Both the position numbers and the translations under genes were made by a program. From NCBI RefSeq assembly GCF_030818255.1, contig NZ_JAUTAG010000001.1, positions 558,001 through 622,000 of the forward strand: 64,000 nt of DNA, written 5' to 3'. This document shows, in pieces, positions 35,594-45,277 of the stretch (the stretch's first letter is position 1; every line of letters begins with the position of its first letter). Under the pieces are notes generated by a model. It saw nothing but the letters and a program-made list of their open reading frames with translations. It had not been told where the DNA came from and did not search any database. Source of the stretch: Microbacterium sp. SORGH_AS_0969 (GTDB lineage Bacteria; Actinomycetota; Actinomycetes; Actinomycetales; Microbacteriaceae).

Positions 35594-35693
35594 GGATGCC
35601 GTGAGGACCGCGACCGCGGGTCCCGGCATCCGGAAGTCTGAATCGCGCGTGAGCGCGGCGTTCCCGGGGAGCGAAGAACTCTCCCCGGGAACG
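35594..35693 (-). promoter_or_regulatory. two hairpins in the rpsK-rpoA gap
   Basis: GTTCCCGGGGAG/CTCCCCGGGAAC (35659-35693, 13-bp stem) and GGATGCCG/CGGCATCC (35594-35632) lie between rpsK and rpoA. Neither has a following T-run. They may act as attenuators or mRNA-processing sites that adjust rpoA level. Confidence 0.5.
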
Positions 35694-35699
35694 GACGCG

Positions 35700-36098
35700 T
35701 CAGACGCGGCGACGCTTGGGCGGACGGCAGCCGTTGTGGGCCTGCGGCGTCACGTCCTGGATCGAGCCGACCTCGAGGCCGGCCGCGGTGAGCGAACGGA
35801 TCGCGGTCTCACGACCCGAACCCGGACCCTTCACGAAGACGTCGACCTTCTTGACGCCGTGCTCCTGCGCCTGGCGGGCGGCCGACTCGGCGGCCATGCC
35901 GGCGGCGTACGGCGTCGACTTGCGCGAACCCTTGAATCCGACACCGCCGGACGAGGCCCAGCTGATGACGGCGCCCGACGGGTCGGTGATCGAAACGATC
36001 GTGTTGTTGAACGTCGACTTGATGTGGGCCTGACCCACGGCGATGTTCTTCTTCTCTTTGCGGCGCGGCTTGCGCGCGGCGGACTTGGCCTGTGCCAT
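35700..36098 (-). CDS. rpsK: 30S ribosomal protein S11
   Basis: A 132-residue protein, normal length. It shows [28 protein letters not shown] S11 sequence in short blocks and the C-terminal [11 protein letters not shown]. Lies between rpsM and rpoA. Confidence 0.98.
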   Translation of the reverse strand: MAQAKSAARKPRRKEKKNIAVGQAHIKSTFNNTIVSITDPSGAVISWASSGGVGFKGSRKSTPYAAGMAAESAARQAQEHGVKKVDVFVKGPGSGRETAIRSLTAAGLEVGSIQDVTPQAHNGCRPPKRRRV

Positions 36099-36134
36099 GT
36101 GCGTTCTCCTGAATCCTGACGCTCAGCCCGCGGC

Positions 36135-36509
36135 TTAGCGCGCCTTCTTCTTGCCGGCGACGGTGCGCTTGGGACCCTTGCGGGTACGCGCGTTCGTCTT
36201 CGTGCGCTGACCGCGCACGGGGAGGCCGCGGCGGTGGCGCAGGCCCTCGTAGGAACCGATCTCGACCTTGCGGCGGATGTCGGCGGCGACCTCGCGACGG
36301 AGGTCACCCTCCACCTTGTAGGTGCCTTCGATGTGGTCGCGCAGCGCGACCAGCTGGTCGTCGGTGAGGTCCTTGACGCGGATGTCCTGGCTGATGCCGG
36401 TCGCGTTCAGGATCTCGACGGAGCGGGTGCGGCCCACGCCGTAGATGTAAGTAAGTGCGATCACCACGCGCTTATCGCGCGGGATGTCGACGCCGGCAAG
36501 ACGTGCCAT
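36135..36509 (-). CDS. rpsM: 30S ribosomal protein S13
   Basis: A 124-residue protein with [20 protein letters not shown] and the basic C-terminal [20 protein letters not shown]. It would contact tRNA in the P site and bridge to the 50S subunit. Confidence 0.98.
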   Translation of the reverse strand: MARLAGVDIPRDKRVVIALTYIYGVGRTRSVEILNATGISQDIRVKDLTDDQLVALRDHIEGTYKVEGDLRREVAADIRRKVEIGSYEGLRHRRGLPVRGQRTKTNARTRKGPKRTVAGKKKAR

Positions 36510-36585
36510 GCGGCTCTCCTCAGAGTGTGCTGGAGGTGTGGAGCAGGATCGGTGCTCGGGCCTCCGCCCCGAGGTGTCCCCGCCG

Positions 36586-36610
36586 TTCGGTCGCTGAGCT
36601 TGTCGAAGCG
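36586..36610. repeat. REP-like element (CGGTCGCTGAGCTTGTCGAAGCG)
   Basis: TTCGGTCGCTGAGCTTGTCGAAGCG lies in the rpsM-rpmJ gap. Its reverse complement begins CGCTTCGACAAGCTCAG, a sequence type often seen as a dispersed intergenic repeat in high-GC genomes. Only one full copy was seen in this window, so the repeat call rests on recognition. A CTCGGG/CCCGAG hairpin lies just upstream. Confidence 0.45.
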
Positions 36611-36688
36611 TCCGAGAGGCGGATCTGATCCTGCCGGTGTGTATTCAGTTGGAGATGACGTCGAGTGGAACGACGTCGAGCTGGAAGC

Positions 36689-36805
36689 TCAGCCCTGGCG
36701 CTGCTTGTGGCGCGGGTTGCTCTTGCAGATCACCATCACGCGCCCGTGGCGGCGGATCACCTTGCAGTGATCGCAGATGGGCTTGACGGAGGGGTTGACC
36801 TTCAT
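36689..36805 (-). CDS. rpmJ: 50S ribosomal protein L36
   Basis: A 38-residue protein [15 protein letters not shown]... with the zinc-binding pattern C-x2-C...C...H (Cys11, Cys14, Cys27, His32), so it is the zinc-containing form. Lies between infA and rpsM. The longer in-frame extension upstream is not conserved. Confidence 0.96.
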   Translation of the reverse strand: MKVNPSVKPICDHCKVIRRHGRVMVICKSNPRHKQRQG

Positions 36806-36866
36806 GATGTTCCTGTTTCGCTGTCTTCGAAGCCGCGAGGTGCGGTTCGTTACTTCTCGGCCGGAC

Positions 36867-37088
36867 TCAGCGGTAGCGGTAGACGATACGACCACGGGTG
36901 AGGTCGTACGGGCTCAGTTCGACGACGACGCGGTCCTCCGGGATGATGCGGATGTAGTTCTGCCGCATCTTGCCCGAGATGGTCGCGAGCACTTTGTGCC
37001 CGTTCGTCAGCTCGACACGGAACATCGCGTTGGGCAGTGCCTCGGACACCGTGCCCTCGATCTCGATGACACCGTCTTTCTTCGCCAT
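36867..37088 (-). CDS. infA: translation initiation factor IF-1
   Basis: A 73-residue OB-fold protein ([36 protein letters not shown]). Length and sequence are standard. A good promoter lies about 100 bp upstream, so infA is probably the first gene of the infA-rpmJ-rpsM-rpsK-rpoA-rplQ operon. Confidence 0.98.
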   Translation of the reverse strand: MAKKDGVIEIEGTVSEALPNAMFRVELTNGHKVLATISGKMRQNYIRIIPEDRVVVELSPYDLTRGRIVYRYR

Positions 37089-37184
37089 AAACTCGCTCAC
37101 GCTCAGTTGCAGACCGGCCGGTCTGCGGTGGATGGGGGTTCGGTGCTTCGACACGCCAATGAAGGCGCAACGCACCAAAGATCA

Positions 37185-37213
37185 AGCATACGTGGTAATG
37201 CTCGACCCGGCAA
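37185..37213 (-). promoter_or_regulatory. sigma-A type promoter for infA operon
   Basis: On the minus strand: -35 TTGCCG (37208-37213), 17-bp spacer, -10 TATGCT (37185-37190). It sits just after the stop of the thiol-oxidoreductase gene and leaves a leader of about 90 nt before infA. Confidence 0.7.
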
Positions 37214-37229
37214 CTCGCCGGGAGTGTCG

Positions 37230-37934
37230 TCAGCCGTTCAGACGGGCGACGATGTCCTTCTGCGGGTCACCGGTCAGGTCGGTCTTGTTGGTGAGGAGCG
37301 TCCCGTTCACGACGATGGTGGGAGTGGAGACACCACTCGCGCCCGACTGGATCGGGGTCTGACGGGTCATGGCCGTCACGTACTTCTCGTATGTGCCGTC
37401 GTTGATGCAGGAGGTCACGGCATCCGATGCGCCGGCGCTCGTCGCGATCGACGCGATCGTGGCGTCGTCCAGGCCCGACGTTCCCTCTGCGGGCTGCTGC
37501 GCGTACATCGCCTTGACGAAGGCGGGAATGTTCGCGGGGTCGTCGACCGCGACGCAGTAGGCCGCGCTGGCGGAACGCGTCGAGTACTGGGTCCCCTGCG
37601 ATGACCGGTCGAGGATGGAGATCGGGTGGATGTTGAGCGTGATCGTGCCATCGTCGACGAGCTGCTGGAGCGTCGGTCCGTACGACTGCTCGAACGAGTT
37701 GCAGATGGGGCACATGAAGTCGACATACGTGTCGACGGTCTTCGAGCCGGAGCCCACCGAGATCGCACCCGTGTCCGTGTTGACCGCCGAGGACTGCGGA
37801 AGGGTCCCGGGCGAGGTCGCCTGGCTGTTGGCGAACCACACGACACCGCCCACGACGAGCACGACCACCACCGCGGCAGCGGTGATGCCGATCGCGAACC
37901 AGTTCGTGGCCTTACGTGCCGCAGCCATCATCAT
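37230..37934 (-). CDS. DsbA-like membrane-anchored thiol oxidoreductase
   Basis: A 234-residue protein. An N-terminal membrane helix (about 13-35) anchors a thioredoxin-fold domain outside the cell. The active site is C75-P-I-C78 (YVDFMCPICNSFEQ), with a cis-Pro region STPTIVVNG. It resembles DsbA/BdbD-type proteins. Its ATG overlaps the map stop (ATGA), so it belongs to the secY-adk-map operon. Placing a disulfide enzyme just after SecY and Map suggests a role in folding exported proteins. Confidence 0.9.
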   Translation of the reverse strand: MMMAAARKATNWFAIGITAAAVVVVLVVGGVVWFANSQATSPGTLPQSSAVNTDTGAISVGSGSKTVDTYVDFMCPICNSFEQSYGPTLQQLVDDGTITLNIHPISILDRSSQGTQYSTRSASAAYCVAVDDPANIPAFVKAMYAQQPAEGTSGLDDATIASIATSAGASDAVTSCINDGTYEKYVTAMTRQTPIQSGASGVSTPTIVVNGTLLTNKTDLTGDPQKDIVARLNG

Positions 37935-38773
37935 GAATCGATCTCCTTCGGCACCACACCGAAGGGCGCCAGTTTTTCTGCACCACCGTCGGGAGCGGTG
38001 AGAACCCAGATGCCTCCATCGTGCACGGCGACGCTATGTTCCCAATGGGAGCCGGCTGTACCGTCGATCGTCGACACGGTCCACCCGTCGTCCTCGACCT
38101 CGGTGGCCTGATCGCCGATGACGACCATCGGTTCGATGGCCACAGCAAGACCGGGGCGCACCTCCGGGCCCTTGTCGGCCACGGCGTAGTTGAAGACGCT
38201 CGGCGATTCGTGCATCTTCCGCCCGATCCCGTGCCCGACGTAATCGCGCAGGATTCCGTAGCCGCCTTCCGGCGCGTTGTCGTCGATGTACGCCTCGATG
38301 GCAGCCCCGACCTCCGCCAGGTGCGAAGCACGGCTCAGCGCCGCGATGCCCGCCCACAGCGAGCCTTCGGTGACTTCCGACAAGCGGCGCCGGGGAGCGA
38401 CGACATCTTCCGGCGCGTCGCCCGGCACGATGACCGTGAAGGCCGAGTCGCCGTTCCAGCCGCGGAACTGCGCCCCCGCATCGATCGACAGGATGTCGCC
38501 CGCCTGCAGGGGTCGTTCACTGGGGATGCCGTGGACCACCTGCTCGTTGACCGAGGCGCAGATGGTGTGCCGGTAGCCGCGCACCATCTGGAAGTTCGAC
38601 TCGGCACCGCGCTCGGCGATGACCCGGGCGGCGGCCTCGTCGAGCTCGAGCGTGGTGACACCCGGAGCGATCAACGCGCGCACGGCGTCGAGCGCGGCTG
38701 CGGTGATCAGCCCCGGCTCCACCATGGCGCGCAGCTGAGCGGGCTTCTTGTAGATCGAGGAGCGGAAGACCAC
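37931..38773 (-). CDS. map: type I methionine aminopeptidase
   Basis: A 280-residue protein. Metal-site motifs are present: LSIDAGAQFRGWNGD (two Asp), GHGIGRKMHE (His) and AIEPMV (Glu), with the last ligand Glu in HWEHSVAV. It removes initiator Met from new proteins. Lies 2 bp from adk and overlaps the thiol-oxidoreductase gene by four bases. Confidence 0.97.
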   Translation of the reverse strand: MVFRSSIYKKPAQLRAMVEPGLITAAALDAVRALIAPGVTTLELDEAAARVIAERGAESNFQMVRGYRHTICASVNEQVVHGIPSERPLQAGDILSIDAGAQFRGWNGDSAFTVIVPGDAPEDVVAPRRRLSEVTEGSLWAGIAALSRASHLAEVGAAIEAYIDDNAPEGGYGILRDYVGHGIGRKMHESPSVFNYAVADKGPEVRPGLAVAIEPMVVIGDQATEVEDDGWTVSTIDGTAGSHWEHSVAVHDGGIWVLTAPDGGAEKLAPFGVVPKEIDS

Positions 38774-38775
38774 TG

Positions 38776-39372
38776 TCAGTCAGCCGAACGACGGCGGAGT
38801 CCGCGCGCGTCCAGCGCCGCGAAGATCCGGTCCGTGACGTCGTCGAGCCCGCCGACACCGTCGATCTCGTCGACGATCCCTCGCGTCCCGTAGACCCCGA
38901 GAATCGGGGCGGTCTCGCGCTCGTAGATGTTCAAGCGGGTCTCGATCGCCTCGGCCGTGTCGTCGGCGCGGCCCTGCTCGGCCGCGCGGGCGGTGAGACG
39001 CGCCAGAGACTCGTCACGGGGAACCACGAGTGCGATGACGGCGTCGAGGGCCTCGTCGCGTCCGCCCAGGAACTCATCGAGGTGCATCACCTGCGCGAGG
39101 TTGCGCGGGTAGCCGTCGAGGAGGAACCCCTCCCCCGCGTCCGGCTGCGACAGCCGGTCACGCACGACCGCGCTGGTCAGCTCGTCGGGGACGAGGTCGC
39201 CAGCGTCGATGATCGAGGTGACCTGCTTGCCGAGGTCGGTGCCTGCGGCCACATTCGCACGGAACACATCGCCGGTCGAGACGACGGGGATGCCGAAGGC
39301 CTCCGCGATGCGGACGCCCTGCGTTCCCTTGCCCGAGCCCTGTGGGCCGACGATCAACAGACGTGCCGTCAT
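38776..39372 (-). CDS. adk: adenylate kinase
   Basis: A 198-residue protein. P-loop GPQGSGKGTQG (residues 9-19), AMP-binding STGDVFRANVA, and GFLLDGYPRNLAQ are clear. The LID is the short form without zinc Cys residues, usual in actinobacteria. Its start overlaps the secY stop by four bases. Confidence 0.98.
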   Translation of the reverse strand: MTARLLIVGPQGSGKGTQGVRIAEAFGIPVVSTGDVFRANVAAGTDLGKQVTSIIDAGDLVPDELTSAVVRDRLSQPDAGEGFLLDGYPRNLAQVMHLDEFLGGRDEALDAVIALVVPRDESLARLTARAAEQGRADDTAEAIETRLNIYERETAPILGVYGTRGIVDEIDGVGGLDDVTDRIFAALDARGLRRRSAD

Positions 39373-40691
39373 CGGAGGAGCCCTTCGTAGTGGCGCTGCT
39401 GGAGCTGCGCGTCGATCTGCTTCACCGTCTCGAGACCGACACCCACGATGATGAGGATCGAGGCACCGCCGAACGGGAAGTTCTGGTTCGCGCCGACCGT
39501 GGCGAGGGCCACGAGCGGCAGGAGCGCGATGAGGCCGAGGTAGATCGAGCCGGGGAGCGTGATGCGCGTCAGCACGTAGTCGAGGTACTCGGCGGTCGGG
39601 CGTCCCGCGCGGATGCCGGGGATGAACCCACCGTACTTCTTCATGTTGTCGGCGACATCGACGGGGTTGAACGTGATGGCGACGTAGAAGTACGTGAAAC
39701 CGACGATCAGCAGGAAGTAGATGAGCATGTACAGCGGGTGGTCACCGCGCGTGAGGTACTGCGAGATCCAGGTGACCCACGGGGCCGGTTCCTGACCCGC
39801 CTGCGGCTGGTTGAACTGCGCGATGAGGGCCGGGATGTACAGCAGCGACGATGCGAAGATCACCGGCACCACGCCGGCCATGTTCACCTTGATCGGGATG
39901 TAGGTGTTGGTGCCGCCGTAGGTGCGGCGGCCGACCATGCGCTTGGCGTACTGCACCGGAATGCGGCGCTGGGACTGCTCGACGAAGACGACGAGCGCGA
40001 CGACCAGGATGCCGACGGCCAGGACGAGGAGGAAGACCTCGACACCGCGCGAGTTGAGGATCGACATCATCGCGGCCGGGAAGGTGGCGGCGATCGACGT
40101 GAAGATGAGGATGGACATGCCGTTGCCGACGCCACGCTCGGTGACCAGCTCGGCGAACCACATGACGAGGCCCGTACCGGCGGTGAGTGTGATGATCATC
40201 AGCAGCTGAGCCCACCAGACGTCGTTCGTCAGGAGCTGCTGGCACTCCGGGATGCCGGCAGTGCCGAAGAGCTGCCCGGAACGCGCCACGGTGACCAGGG
40301 TCGTCGACTGCAGCAGCGCGAGAGCGATGGTCAGGTAGCGCGTGTACTGCGTCAGCTTCGCCTGCCCCGCCTGGCCCTCCTTGTAGAGGGTCTCGAAGTG
40401 CGGGATGACGACGCGCAGCAGCTGCACGATGATCGTGGCCGTGATGTACGGCATGACACCGAGCGCGAAGATCGACAGCTGCAGCAGGGCGCCACCGGAG
40501 AAGAGGTTGACCAGCGACAGCAGACCTTCGGTGCTTCCGGAGTCGCTCAAACACTGCTGGACGTTGGGGAAGTCGACGAACGGCGACGGGACATGAGCAC
40601 CGAGCCGGTAGATGGCGATGATCCCCAACGTGAAGGCGATCTTGCGCCTCAGGTCGGGCGTGCGGAAAACCCGCGCGATGGCGCTGAACAA
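39369..40691 (-). CDS. secY: preprotein translocase subunit SecY
   Basis: A 440-residue protein with ten membrane helices. I chose the TTG start at 40691 (MFSAIARVF) because GGAGGA lies 7 nt upstream; the longer frame begins outside any ribosome binding site. Typical motifs are LGIIAIYRLGAHVP, GMSILIFTSIAAT and the C-terminal cytoplasmic tail. It forms the Sec channel with SecE and SecG. Confidence 0.97.
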   Translation of the reverse strand: MFSAIARVFRTPDLRRKIAFTLGIIAIYRLGAHVPSPFVDFPNVQQCLSDSGSTEGLLSLVNLFSGGALLQLSIFALGVMPYITATIIVQLLRVVIPHFETLYKEGQAGQAKLTQYTRYLTIALALLQSTTLVTVARSGQLFGTAGIPECQQLLTNDVWWAQLLMIITLTAGTGLVMWFAELVTERGVGNGMSILIFTSIAATFPAAMMSILNSRGVEVFLLVLAVGILVVALVVFVEQSQRRIPVQYAKRMVGRRTYGGTNTYIPIKVNMAGVVPVIFASSLLYIPALIAQFNQPQAGQEPAPWVTWISQYLTRGDHPLYMLIYFLLIVGFTYFYVAITFNPVDVADNMKKYGGFIPGIRAGRPTAEYLDYVLTRITLPGSIYLGLIALLPLVALATVGANQNFPFGGASILIIVGVGLETVKQIDAQLQQRHYEGLLR

Positions 40692-40800
40692 AGGGGATTC
40701 CTCCAGAACGATCTCGGCGCGCCGCAGGCGCACACCAAATCAGACTAACCCAGAAGGGGCCGACGGCCGTAAGGCCGCCGGCCCCTCCGGGGTTCGGGCG

Positions 40801-41334
40801 TCAGTTGACGGTGCCGCCCGCGGCGACGATCTTCTGCTCTGCGGAGCCGGAGACCTTGTCGACCGAGACGGTCAGCGCGACCGAGATGTCGCCGGTGCCG
40901 AGCACCTTGACCTTCTCGTTCTTGCGCACGGCGCCCTTGGCCACCAGGTCGGCGACGGTCACGTCGCCACCCTGCGGGTAGAGCTCGCCGAGCTTCTCCA
41001 GGTTCACGACCTGGTACTCGACGCGGAACGGGTTCTTGAAGCCGCGGAGCTTCGGGGTGCGCATGTGCAGCGGCATCTGCCCACCCTCGAAGCCGACCTT
41101 GACCTGGTAACGGGCCTTGGTTCCCTTGGTACCGCGACCGGCCGTCTTACCCTTCGAGCCCTCACCGCGACCCACGCGGGTCTTGGCGGTACGGGCACCC
41201 GGGACGGGACGCAGGTGGTGGACCTTGAGCACGCCGGGGCGCGCCGCGGGGGCTTCCTTCTTGGCGGCCGTCTTACCGGCCGTCGCCTTCTTCGGGGCGT
41301 CGACCGTGGCGGTCTCGTCCTTCTTGGCAGCCAT
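40801..41334 (-). CDS. rplO: 50S ribosomal protein L15
   Basis: A 177-residue protein. Residues from about 35 on match L15 ([30 protein letters not shown]). The first 33 residues are a Lys/Ala-rich extension not present in short L15. Start overlaps the rpmD stop (TAATG). Confidence 0.97.
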   Translation of the reverse strand: MAAKKDETATVDAPKKATAGKTAAKKEAPAARPGVLKVHHLRPVPGARTAKTRVGRGEGSKGKTAGRGTKGTKARYQVKVGFEGGQMPLHMRTPKLRGFKNPFRVEYQVVNLEKLGELYPQGGDVTVADLVAKGAVRKNEKVKVLGTGDISVALTVSVDKVSGSAEQKIVAAGGTVN

Positions 41335-41519
41335 TAGTCGATCTCCTCAACCTTGACGAGGTGGGCGACGGTCTTGACGTAACCGCGCGTCTGCGCGTCG
41401 TCGGGACGGACGACCGAGTCGCCGATCCGCTTGAGACCGAGCGAGCGCAGCGTGTCACGCTGGTTCTGCTTCTCGCTCACCTTGGACTTGATCTGCGTGA
41501 CCTTCAGACGCTCGGCCAT
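41334..41519 (-). CDS. rpmD: 50S ribosomal protein L30
   Basis: A 61-residue protein ([34 protein letters not shown]), standard length. Its ATG overlaps the rpsE stop and its stop overlaps the rplO start. Confidence 0.97.
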   Translation of the reverse strand: MAERLKVTQIKSKVSEKQNQRDTLRSLGLKRIGDSVVRPDDAQTRGYVKTVAHLVKVEEID

Positions 41520-42199
41520 CAGGCACCTACCTTCTGAGCGGCGGCCTCGGCGCGCACGAGGCGGGCCGGGGCGACCTGGTCGAACTCCAGGCCACGGCGA
41601 GCGGCCACGGCGCGGGGCTCCTCGAGCGACTTCAGCGCTTCGACGGTCGCGTGCACGATGTTGATCGTGTTCGACGAGCCGAGCGACTTCGAGAGGACAT
41701 CGTGGATGCCGGCGCACTCGAGGACGGCACGGACGGGACCACCGGCGATAACACCGGTACCGGCAGCGGCGGGGCGCAGGAGCACCACACCGGCAGCGGC
41801 CTCACCCTGGACGGGGTGCGGGATGGTCGAGCCCGAGCGGGGAACGCGGAAGAAGTTGCGCTTGGCCTCTTCGACACCCTTCGAGATGGCGAGGGGGACT
41901 TCGCGGGCCTTGCCGTAACCGACACCCACGACGCCGTTGCCATCGCCCACGACGACGAGCGCCGTGAAGCTGAAGCGGCGACCACCCTTGACCACCTTCG
42001 ACACGCGGTTGATCGTCACGACGCGCTCGAGGAACTGGCTCTCGTTGCGGTCGCGCGAACCACGGTCGCGCTGGTTGGTGTTGCGCTCGCGACCACCGCG
42101 ACGCGGCTCGCGCTCACGCTCGGCAGGGGCCGTGGCCGCAGCCGCACCCTCAGCCGGTGCAGTCTGCTCGGTCACTTCGGTCTCCTTGTTGTCACTCAC
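41519..42199 (-). CDS. rpsE: 30S ribosomal protein S5
   Basis: A 226-residue protein. A Glu/Ala/Arg-rich N-terminal extension of about 50 residues precedes the S5 core ([55 protein letters not shown]). Overlaps rplR by four bases. Confidence 0.97.
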   Translation of the reverse strand: MSDNKETEVTEQTAPAEGAAAATAPAEREREPRRGGRERNTNQRDRGSRDRNESQFLERVVTINRVSKVVKGGRRFSFTALVVVGDGNGVVGVGYGKAREVPLAISKGVEEAKRNFFRVPRSGSTIPHPVQGEAAAGVVLLRPAAAGTGVIAGGPVRAVLECAGIHDVLSKSLGSSNTINIVHATVEALKSLEEPRAVAARRGLEFDQVAPARLVRAEAAAQKVGA

Positions 42200-42555
42200 A
42201 GGTTCAGCCCTCCTTCGCGGGCACCGTCGGCGATCGCGGCGACACGACCGGCGTACCGGTTCCCGCCACGGTCGAACACGACGTCGGACACGCCGACGGC
42301 CTTCGCACGCTCGGCGACGAGCTCGCCGACCTTGCGGGCCTTGGCGGTCTTGTCACCGTCGAAGCCGCGCAGGTCGGTCTCGAGGGTGGAGGCGGAGGCC
42401 ACGGTGTGGCCCTTGCTGTCGTCCACGACCTGGACGAACACGTGGCGCGCCGAACGCGTCACGACCAGACGGGGGCGCAGCTCGGTGCCAACGACCTTCT
42501 TGCGAAGGCGCGCGTGGCGACGTGCGCGAGCAACAGACTTCGACTGCACAGCCAT
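42196..42555 (-). CDS. rplR: 50S ribosomal protein L18
   Basis: A 119-residue protein ([39 protein letters not shown]). It binds 5S rRNA. Normal length; lies 2 bp after rplF. Confidence 0.97.
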   Translation of the reverse strand: MAVQSKSVARARRHARLRKKVVGTELRPRLVVTRSARHVFVQVVDDSKGHTVASASTLETDLRGFDGDKTAKARKVGELVAERAKAVGVSDVVFDRGGNRYAGRVAAIADGAREGGLNL

Positions 42556-42557
42556 GC

Positions 42558-43094
42558 TTACTTACCAGCCTTTCCGGCCTTGCGGCGGACGACCTCGCCC
42601 GCGTAGCGCACACCCTTGCCCTTGTAGGGCTCGGGCTTGCGGATCTTGCGGATGTTGGCGGCGGCCTCGCCGACGGCCTGCTTGTCGATGCCGCTCACGG
42701 TGAGCTTGTTGTTGCCTTCGACCGTGAGGGTGATCCCGGCGGGCGGGTCGATGAGCACGGGGTGCGAGAAGCCGAGGGCGAACTCGACCGAGCTGCCCTT
42801 CTGCGCCACGCGGTAACCCGTACCGACGACCTCGAGGCCCTTGGTGTAGCCCTGGGTGACACCGATGATGTTGTTGTTGATGAGCGTGCGGGTCAGGCCG
42901 TGGAGCGACCGCGACTCGCGCTCGTCGTCGGGGCGGGTGACGAGAACCTGGTTCTCCTCGACCGACACCTCGAGGGGCTGCGCAACGGTGAGCGCGAGCT
43001 CGCCCTTGGGGCCCTTGACGGAGACCTCCCGGCCGTTCACCGTGACGGTGACTCCGGCGGGGATGTCGATGGGAAGACGTCCGATACGCGACAT
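42558..43094 (-). CDS. rplF: 50S ribosomal protein L6
   Basis: A 178-residue protein with two L6 domains ([38 protein letters not shown]). Normal length, 6 bp after rpsH. Confidence 0.97.
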   Translation of the reverse strand: MSRIGRLPIDIPAGVTVTVNGREVSVKGPKGELALTVAQPLEVSVEENQVLVTRPDDERESRSLHGLTRTLINNNIIGVTQGYTKGLEVVGTGYRVAQKGSSVEFALGFSHPVLIDPPAGITLTVEGNNKLTVSGIDKQAVGEAAANIRKIRKPEPYKGKGVRYAGEVVRRKAGKAGK

Positions 43095-43100
43095 GTCAGA

Positions 43101-43499
43101 TCACCACACGTAGGCGAGGACTTCCCCGCCGACGCCCTTCTGCTCGGCCTGACGGTCGGTGAGGAGACCGGAGGAGGTGGACAGGATGGCGACGCCGAGC
43201 CCGCCGAGGACCGTGGGGACCTCGGTCGACTTCGCGTACACGCGGAGGCCGGGCTTCGAGACGCGCTTGATGCCGGCGATGGACCGCTCGCGGTTCGGGC
43301 CGTACTTCAGCGTCATGTTGAGGGTCTGGCCGACACGGGCGTCTTCGACGTTCCAGTCAGCGATGTAACCCTCCTGCTTGAGGATTTCGGCGATGTTGGT
43401 CTTGAGCTTCGAGCTCGGCATCGACACGGAGTCGTGGTGCGCCGAGTTCGCGTTGCGCAGACGGGTCAGCATGTCTGCGACCGGGTCTGTCATCGTCAT
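43101..43499 (-). CDS. rpsH: 30S ribosomal protein S8
   Basis: A 132-residue protein ([40 protein letters not shown]). In many bacteria rpsN (S14) lies just before this gene; here the 92-bp gap from rplE holds hairpins instead. Confidence 0.97.
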   Translation of the reverse strand: MTMTDPVADMLTRLRNANSAHHDSVSMPSSKLKTNIAEILKQEGYIADWNVEDARVGQTLNMTLKYGPNRERSIAGIKRVSKPGLRVYAKSTEVPTVLGGLGVAILSTSSGLLTDRQAEQKGVGGEVLAYVW

Positions 43500-43525
43500 G
43501 TGTTGCTTCTTTCGTTCATGAGGTT

Positions 43526-43585
43526 TCGCCTGCCGTTACACGACAGGCGACCTTCGATGATGGGCCCCCGGAAACCCGGGGGCCC
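43526..43585 (-). terminator. two hairpins in the rplE-rpsH gap
   Basis: TCGCCTG/CAGGCGA (43526-43550) and GGGCCCCCGG/CCGGGGGCCC with an AAAC loop (43562-43585). The second is a 10-bp perfect GC stem that lacks a T-run. They may partly terminate or stabilise mRNA between the upstream and downstream halves of the operon. Confidence 0.5.
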
Positions 43586-43591
43586 AAGGGG

Positions 43592-44182
43592 TCAGGCCTG
43601 AGCGTCGGCCGACTGGAACGGGAAGCCGAGCTGGCGCAGCAGCGAACGGCCCTCGTCGTCGGTCTTGGCCGTGGTGACGATCGTGATGTCGAAACCACGG
43701 ACACGGTCGATGCGGTCCTGGTCGATCTCGTGGAACACGGACTGCTCCTGGAGACCGAAGGTGTAGTTGCCGTTGCCGTCGAACTGCTTGGGCGACAGGC
43801 CGCGGAAGTCGCGGATGCGCGGCAGAGCGAGGTTAACGAGGCGGTCGACGAACTCCCACGCGCGGTCACCGCGGAGGGTGACGTGCGCGCCGATGGCCTG
43901 GCCTTCGCGCAGCTTGAACTGGGCGATCGACTTGCGGGCCTTGGTGACGACCGGCTTCTGACCGGTGATCTTGGTGAGGTCGTCGACCGCACCATCGATC
44001 ACCTTGCTGTCACGAGCGGCCTCGCCGACACCGGTGTTCACGACGACCTTGACCAGGCCGGGGATCTGCATGACGTTCTCGTAGCCGAACTCGTCCTGCA
44101 GCGCCTTCTTGATCTCGGCGTTGTACTTCTGCTTGAGGCGGGGCTGGATCTTGCCAGTCTCCGCGGCAGTCACGGTGCTCAT
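43592..44182 (-). CDS. rplE: 50S ribosomal protein L5
   Basis: A 196-residue protein ([49 protein letters not shown]). It binds 5S rRNA. Separated from rplX by 2 bp. Confidence 0.97.
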   Translation of the reverse strand: MSTVTAAETGKIQPRLKQKYNAEIKKALQDEFGYENVMQIPGLVKVVVNTGVGEAARDSKVIDGAVDDLTKITGQKPVVTKARKSIAQFKLREGQAIGAHVTLRGDRAWEFVDRLVNLALPRIRDFRGLSPKQFDGNGNYTFGLQEQSVFHEIDQDRIDRVRGFDITIVTTAKTDDEGRSLLRQLGFPFQSADAQA

Positions 44183-44184
44183 GT

Positions 44185-44544
44185 TCAGAGGTCCTTGCCT
44201 GACTTCTTCGCGAAGCGCACGCGGACGGTGCGCTTGACGCCGTCCTTGACCTGCTCCTCGACCCGGTGGCCGACGCGGGTCGGCTTCTTGGTCGAGGGGT
44301 CGACGATCGCGACGTTGGAGATGTGGATCGGGGCCTCGAACGTCTCGATGCCACCGGTCTTGGTGCCGCGCTGGGACTGGCCCACGCGGTTGTGCATGGT
44401 GACGTAGTTCACGCCCTCGACGATGACGCGGTTCTGCTCGGGAAGGACCTCGAGGACCTTGCCCTGCTTGCCGCGGTCGCCGCCGCGCTCGGGCTTGGCG
44501 CCCGAGATGACCTGAACGAGGTCACCCTTCTTGATTTTCGCCAT
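44185..44544 (-). CDS. rplX: 50S ribosomal protein L24
   Basis: A 119-residue KOW-motif protein ([39 protein letters not shown]). Normal actinobacterial length. Confidence 0.97.
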   Translation of the reverse strand: MAKIKKGDLVQVISGAKPERGGDRGKQGKVLEVLPEQNRVIVEGVNYVTMHNRVGQSQRGTKTGGIETFEAPIHISNVAIVDPSTKKPTRVGHRVEEQVKDGVKRTVRVRFAKKSGKDL

Positions 44545-44546
44545 GA

Positions 44547-44915
44547 TCAGATGACCTCCGGGGCGAGCGAGACGATCTTCATGAACTTCTTGTCACGAAG
44601 CTCACGACCGACCGGTCCGAAGATGCGGGTGCCGCGGGGCTCCCCGTCGTTCTTCAGGATCACGGCGGCGTTCTCGTCGAACTTGATGTACGAGCCGTCG
44701 GGACGGCGGGTCTGCTTGACGACGCGGACGACGACGGCCTTGACCACGTCGCCCTTCTTGACGTTTCCACCCGGGATCGCGTCCTTGACCGTGGCGACGA
44801 TGACGTCGCCCAGGCCGGCGTAGCGACGGTTGGAGCCGCCGAGCACGCGGATGGTGAGCAGCTCCTTGGCGCCGGTGTTGTCGGCGACCTTCAGCCGGGA
44901 TTCGTTCTGAATCAC
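44547..44915 (-). CDS. rplN: 50S ribosomal protein L14
   Basis: A 122-residue protein ([40 protein letters not shown]). Normal length. Lies between rpsQ and rplX. Confidence 0.98.
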   Translation of the reverse strand: MIQNESRLKVADNTGAKELLTIRVLGGSNRRYAGLGDVIVATVKDAIPGGNVKKGDVVKAVVVRVVKQTRRPDGSYIKFDENAAVILKNDGEPRGTRIFGPVGRELRDKKFMKIVSLAPEVI

Positions 44916-44950
44916 TTTTTACTCCTTGGGTTCCAAGCAAGCCGCGAGGC

Positions 44951-45277
44951 TTACTTGGCCTTCTCGAGGATCTCGACCAGACGCCAGCGCTTGGTGGCGC
45001 TGAGCGGACGGGTCTCGTTGATGACGACGAGGTCGCCGATGCCCGCCGAGTTGGTCTCGTCGTGCGCCTTGACCTTCGAGGTGCGACGGATGACCTTGCC
45101 GTAGAGCGGGTGCTTCACGCGGTCCTCGACCTCGACGACGATCGTCTTGTCCATCTTGTCGCTGACGACGTAGCCACGACGCGCCTTGCGGTAACCGCGG
45201 GCGTTCTCGTCACGGACATCGTGTTCGGCGTGCTCGTGACCGGCGACCTGCGCCTCGGCCTTCTTCGCGGTAGCCAT
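44951..45277 (-). CDS. rpsQ: 30S ribosomal protein S17
   Basis: A 108-residue protein. The S17 core ([40 protein letters not shown]) follows a 30-residue Ala/Glu/His N-terminal extension. Start overlaps the rpmC stop by one base. Confidence 0.97.
   Translation of the reverse strand: MATAKKAEAQVAGHEHAEHDVRDENARGYRKARRGYVVSDKMDKTIVVEVEDRVKHPLYGKVIRRTSKVKAHDETNSAGIGDLVVINETRPLSATKRWRLVEILEKAK

Noticed and set aside
39342..40748. 468-codon plus-strand ORF
   Set aside because: Antisense to secY; Asp/Arg/Glu/His-rich without motifs.
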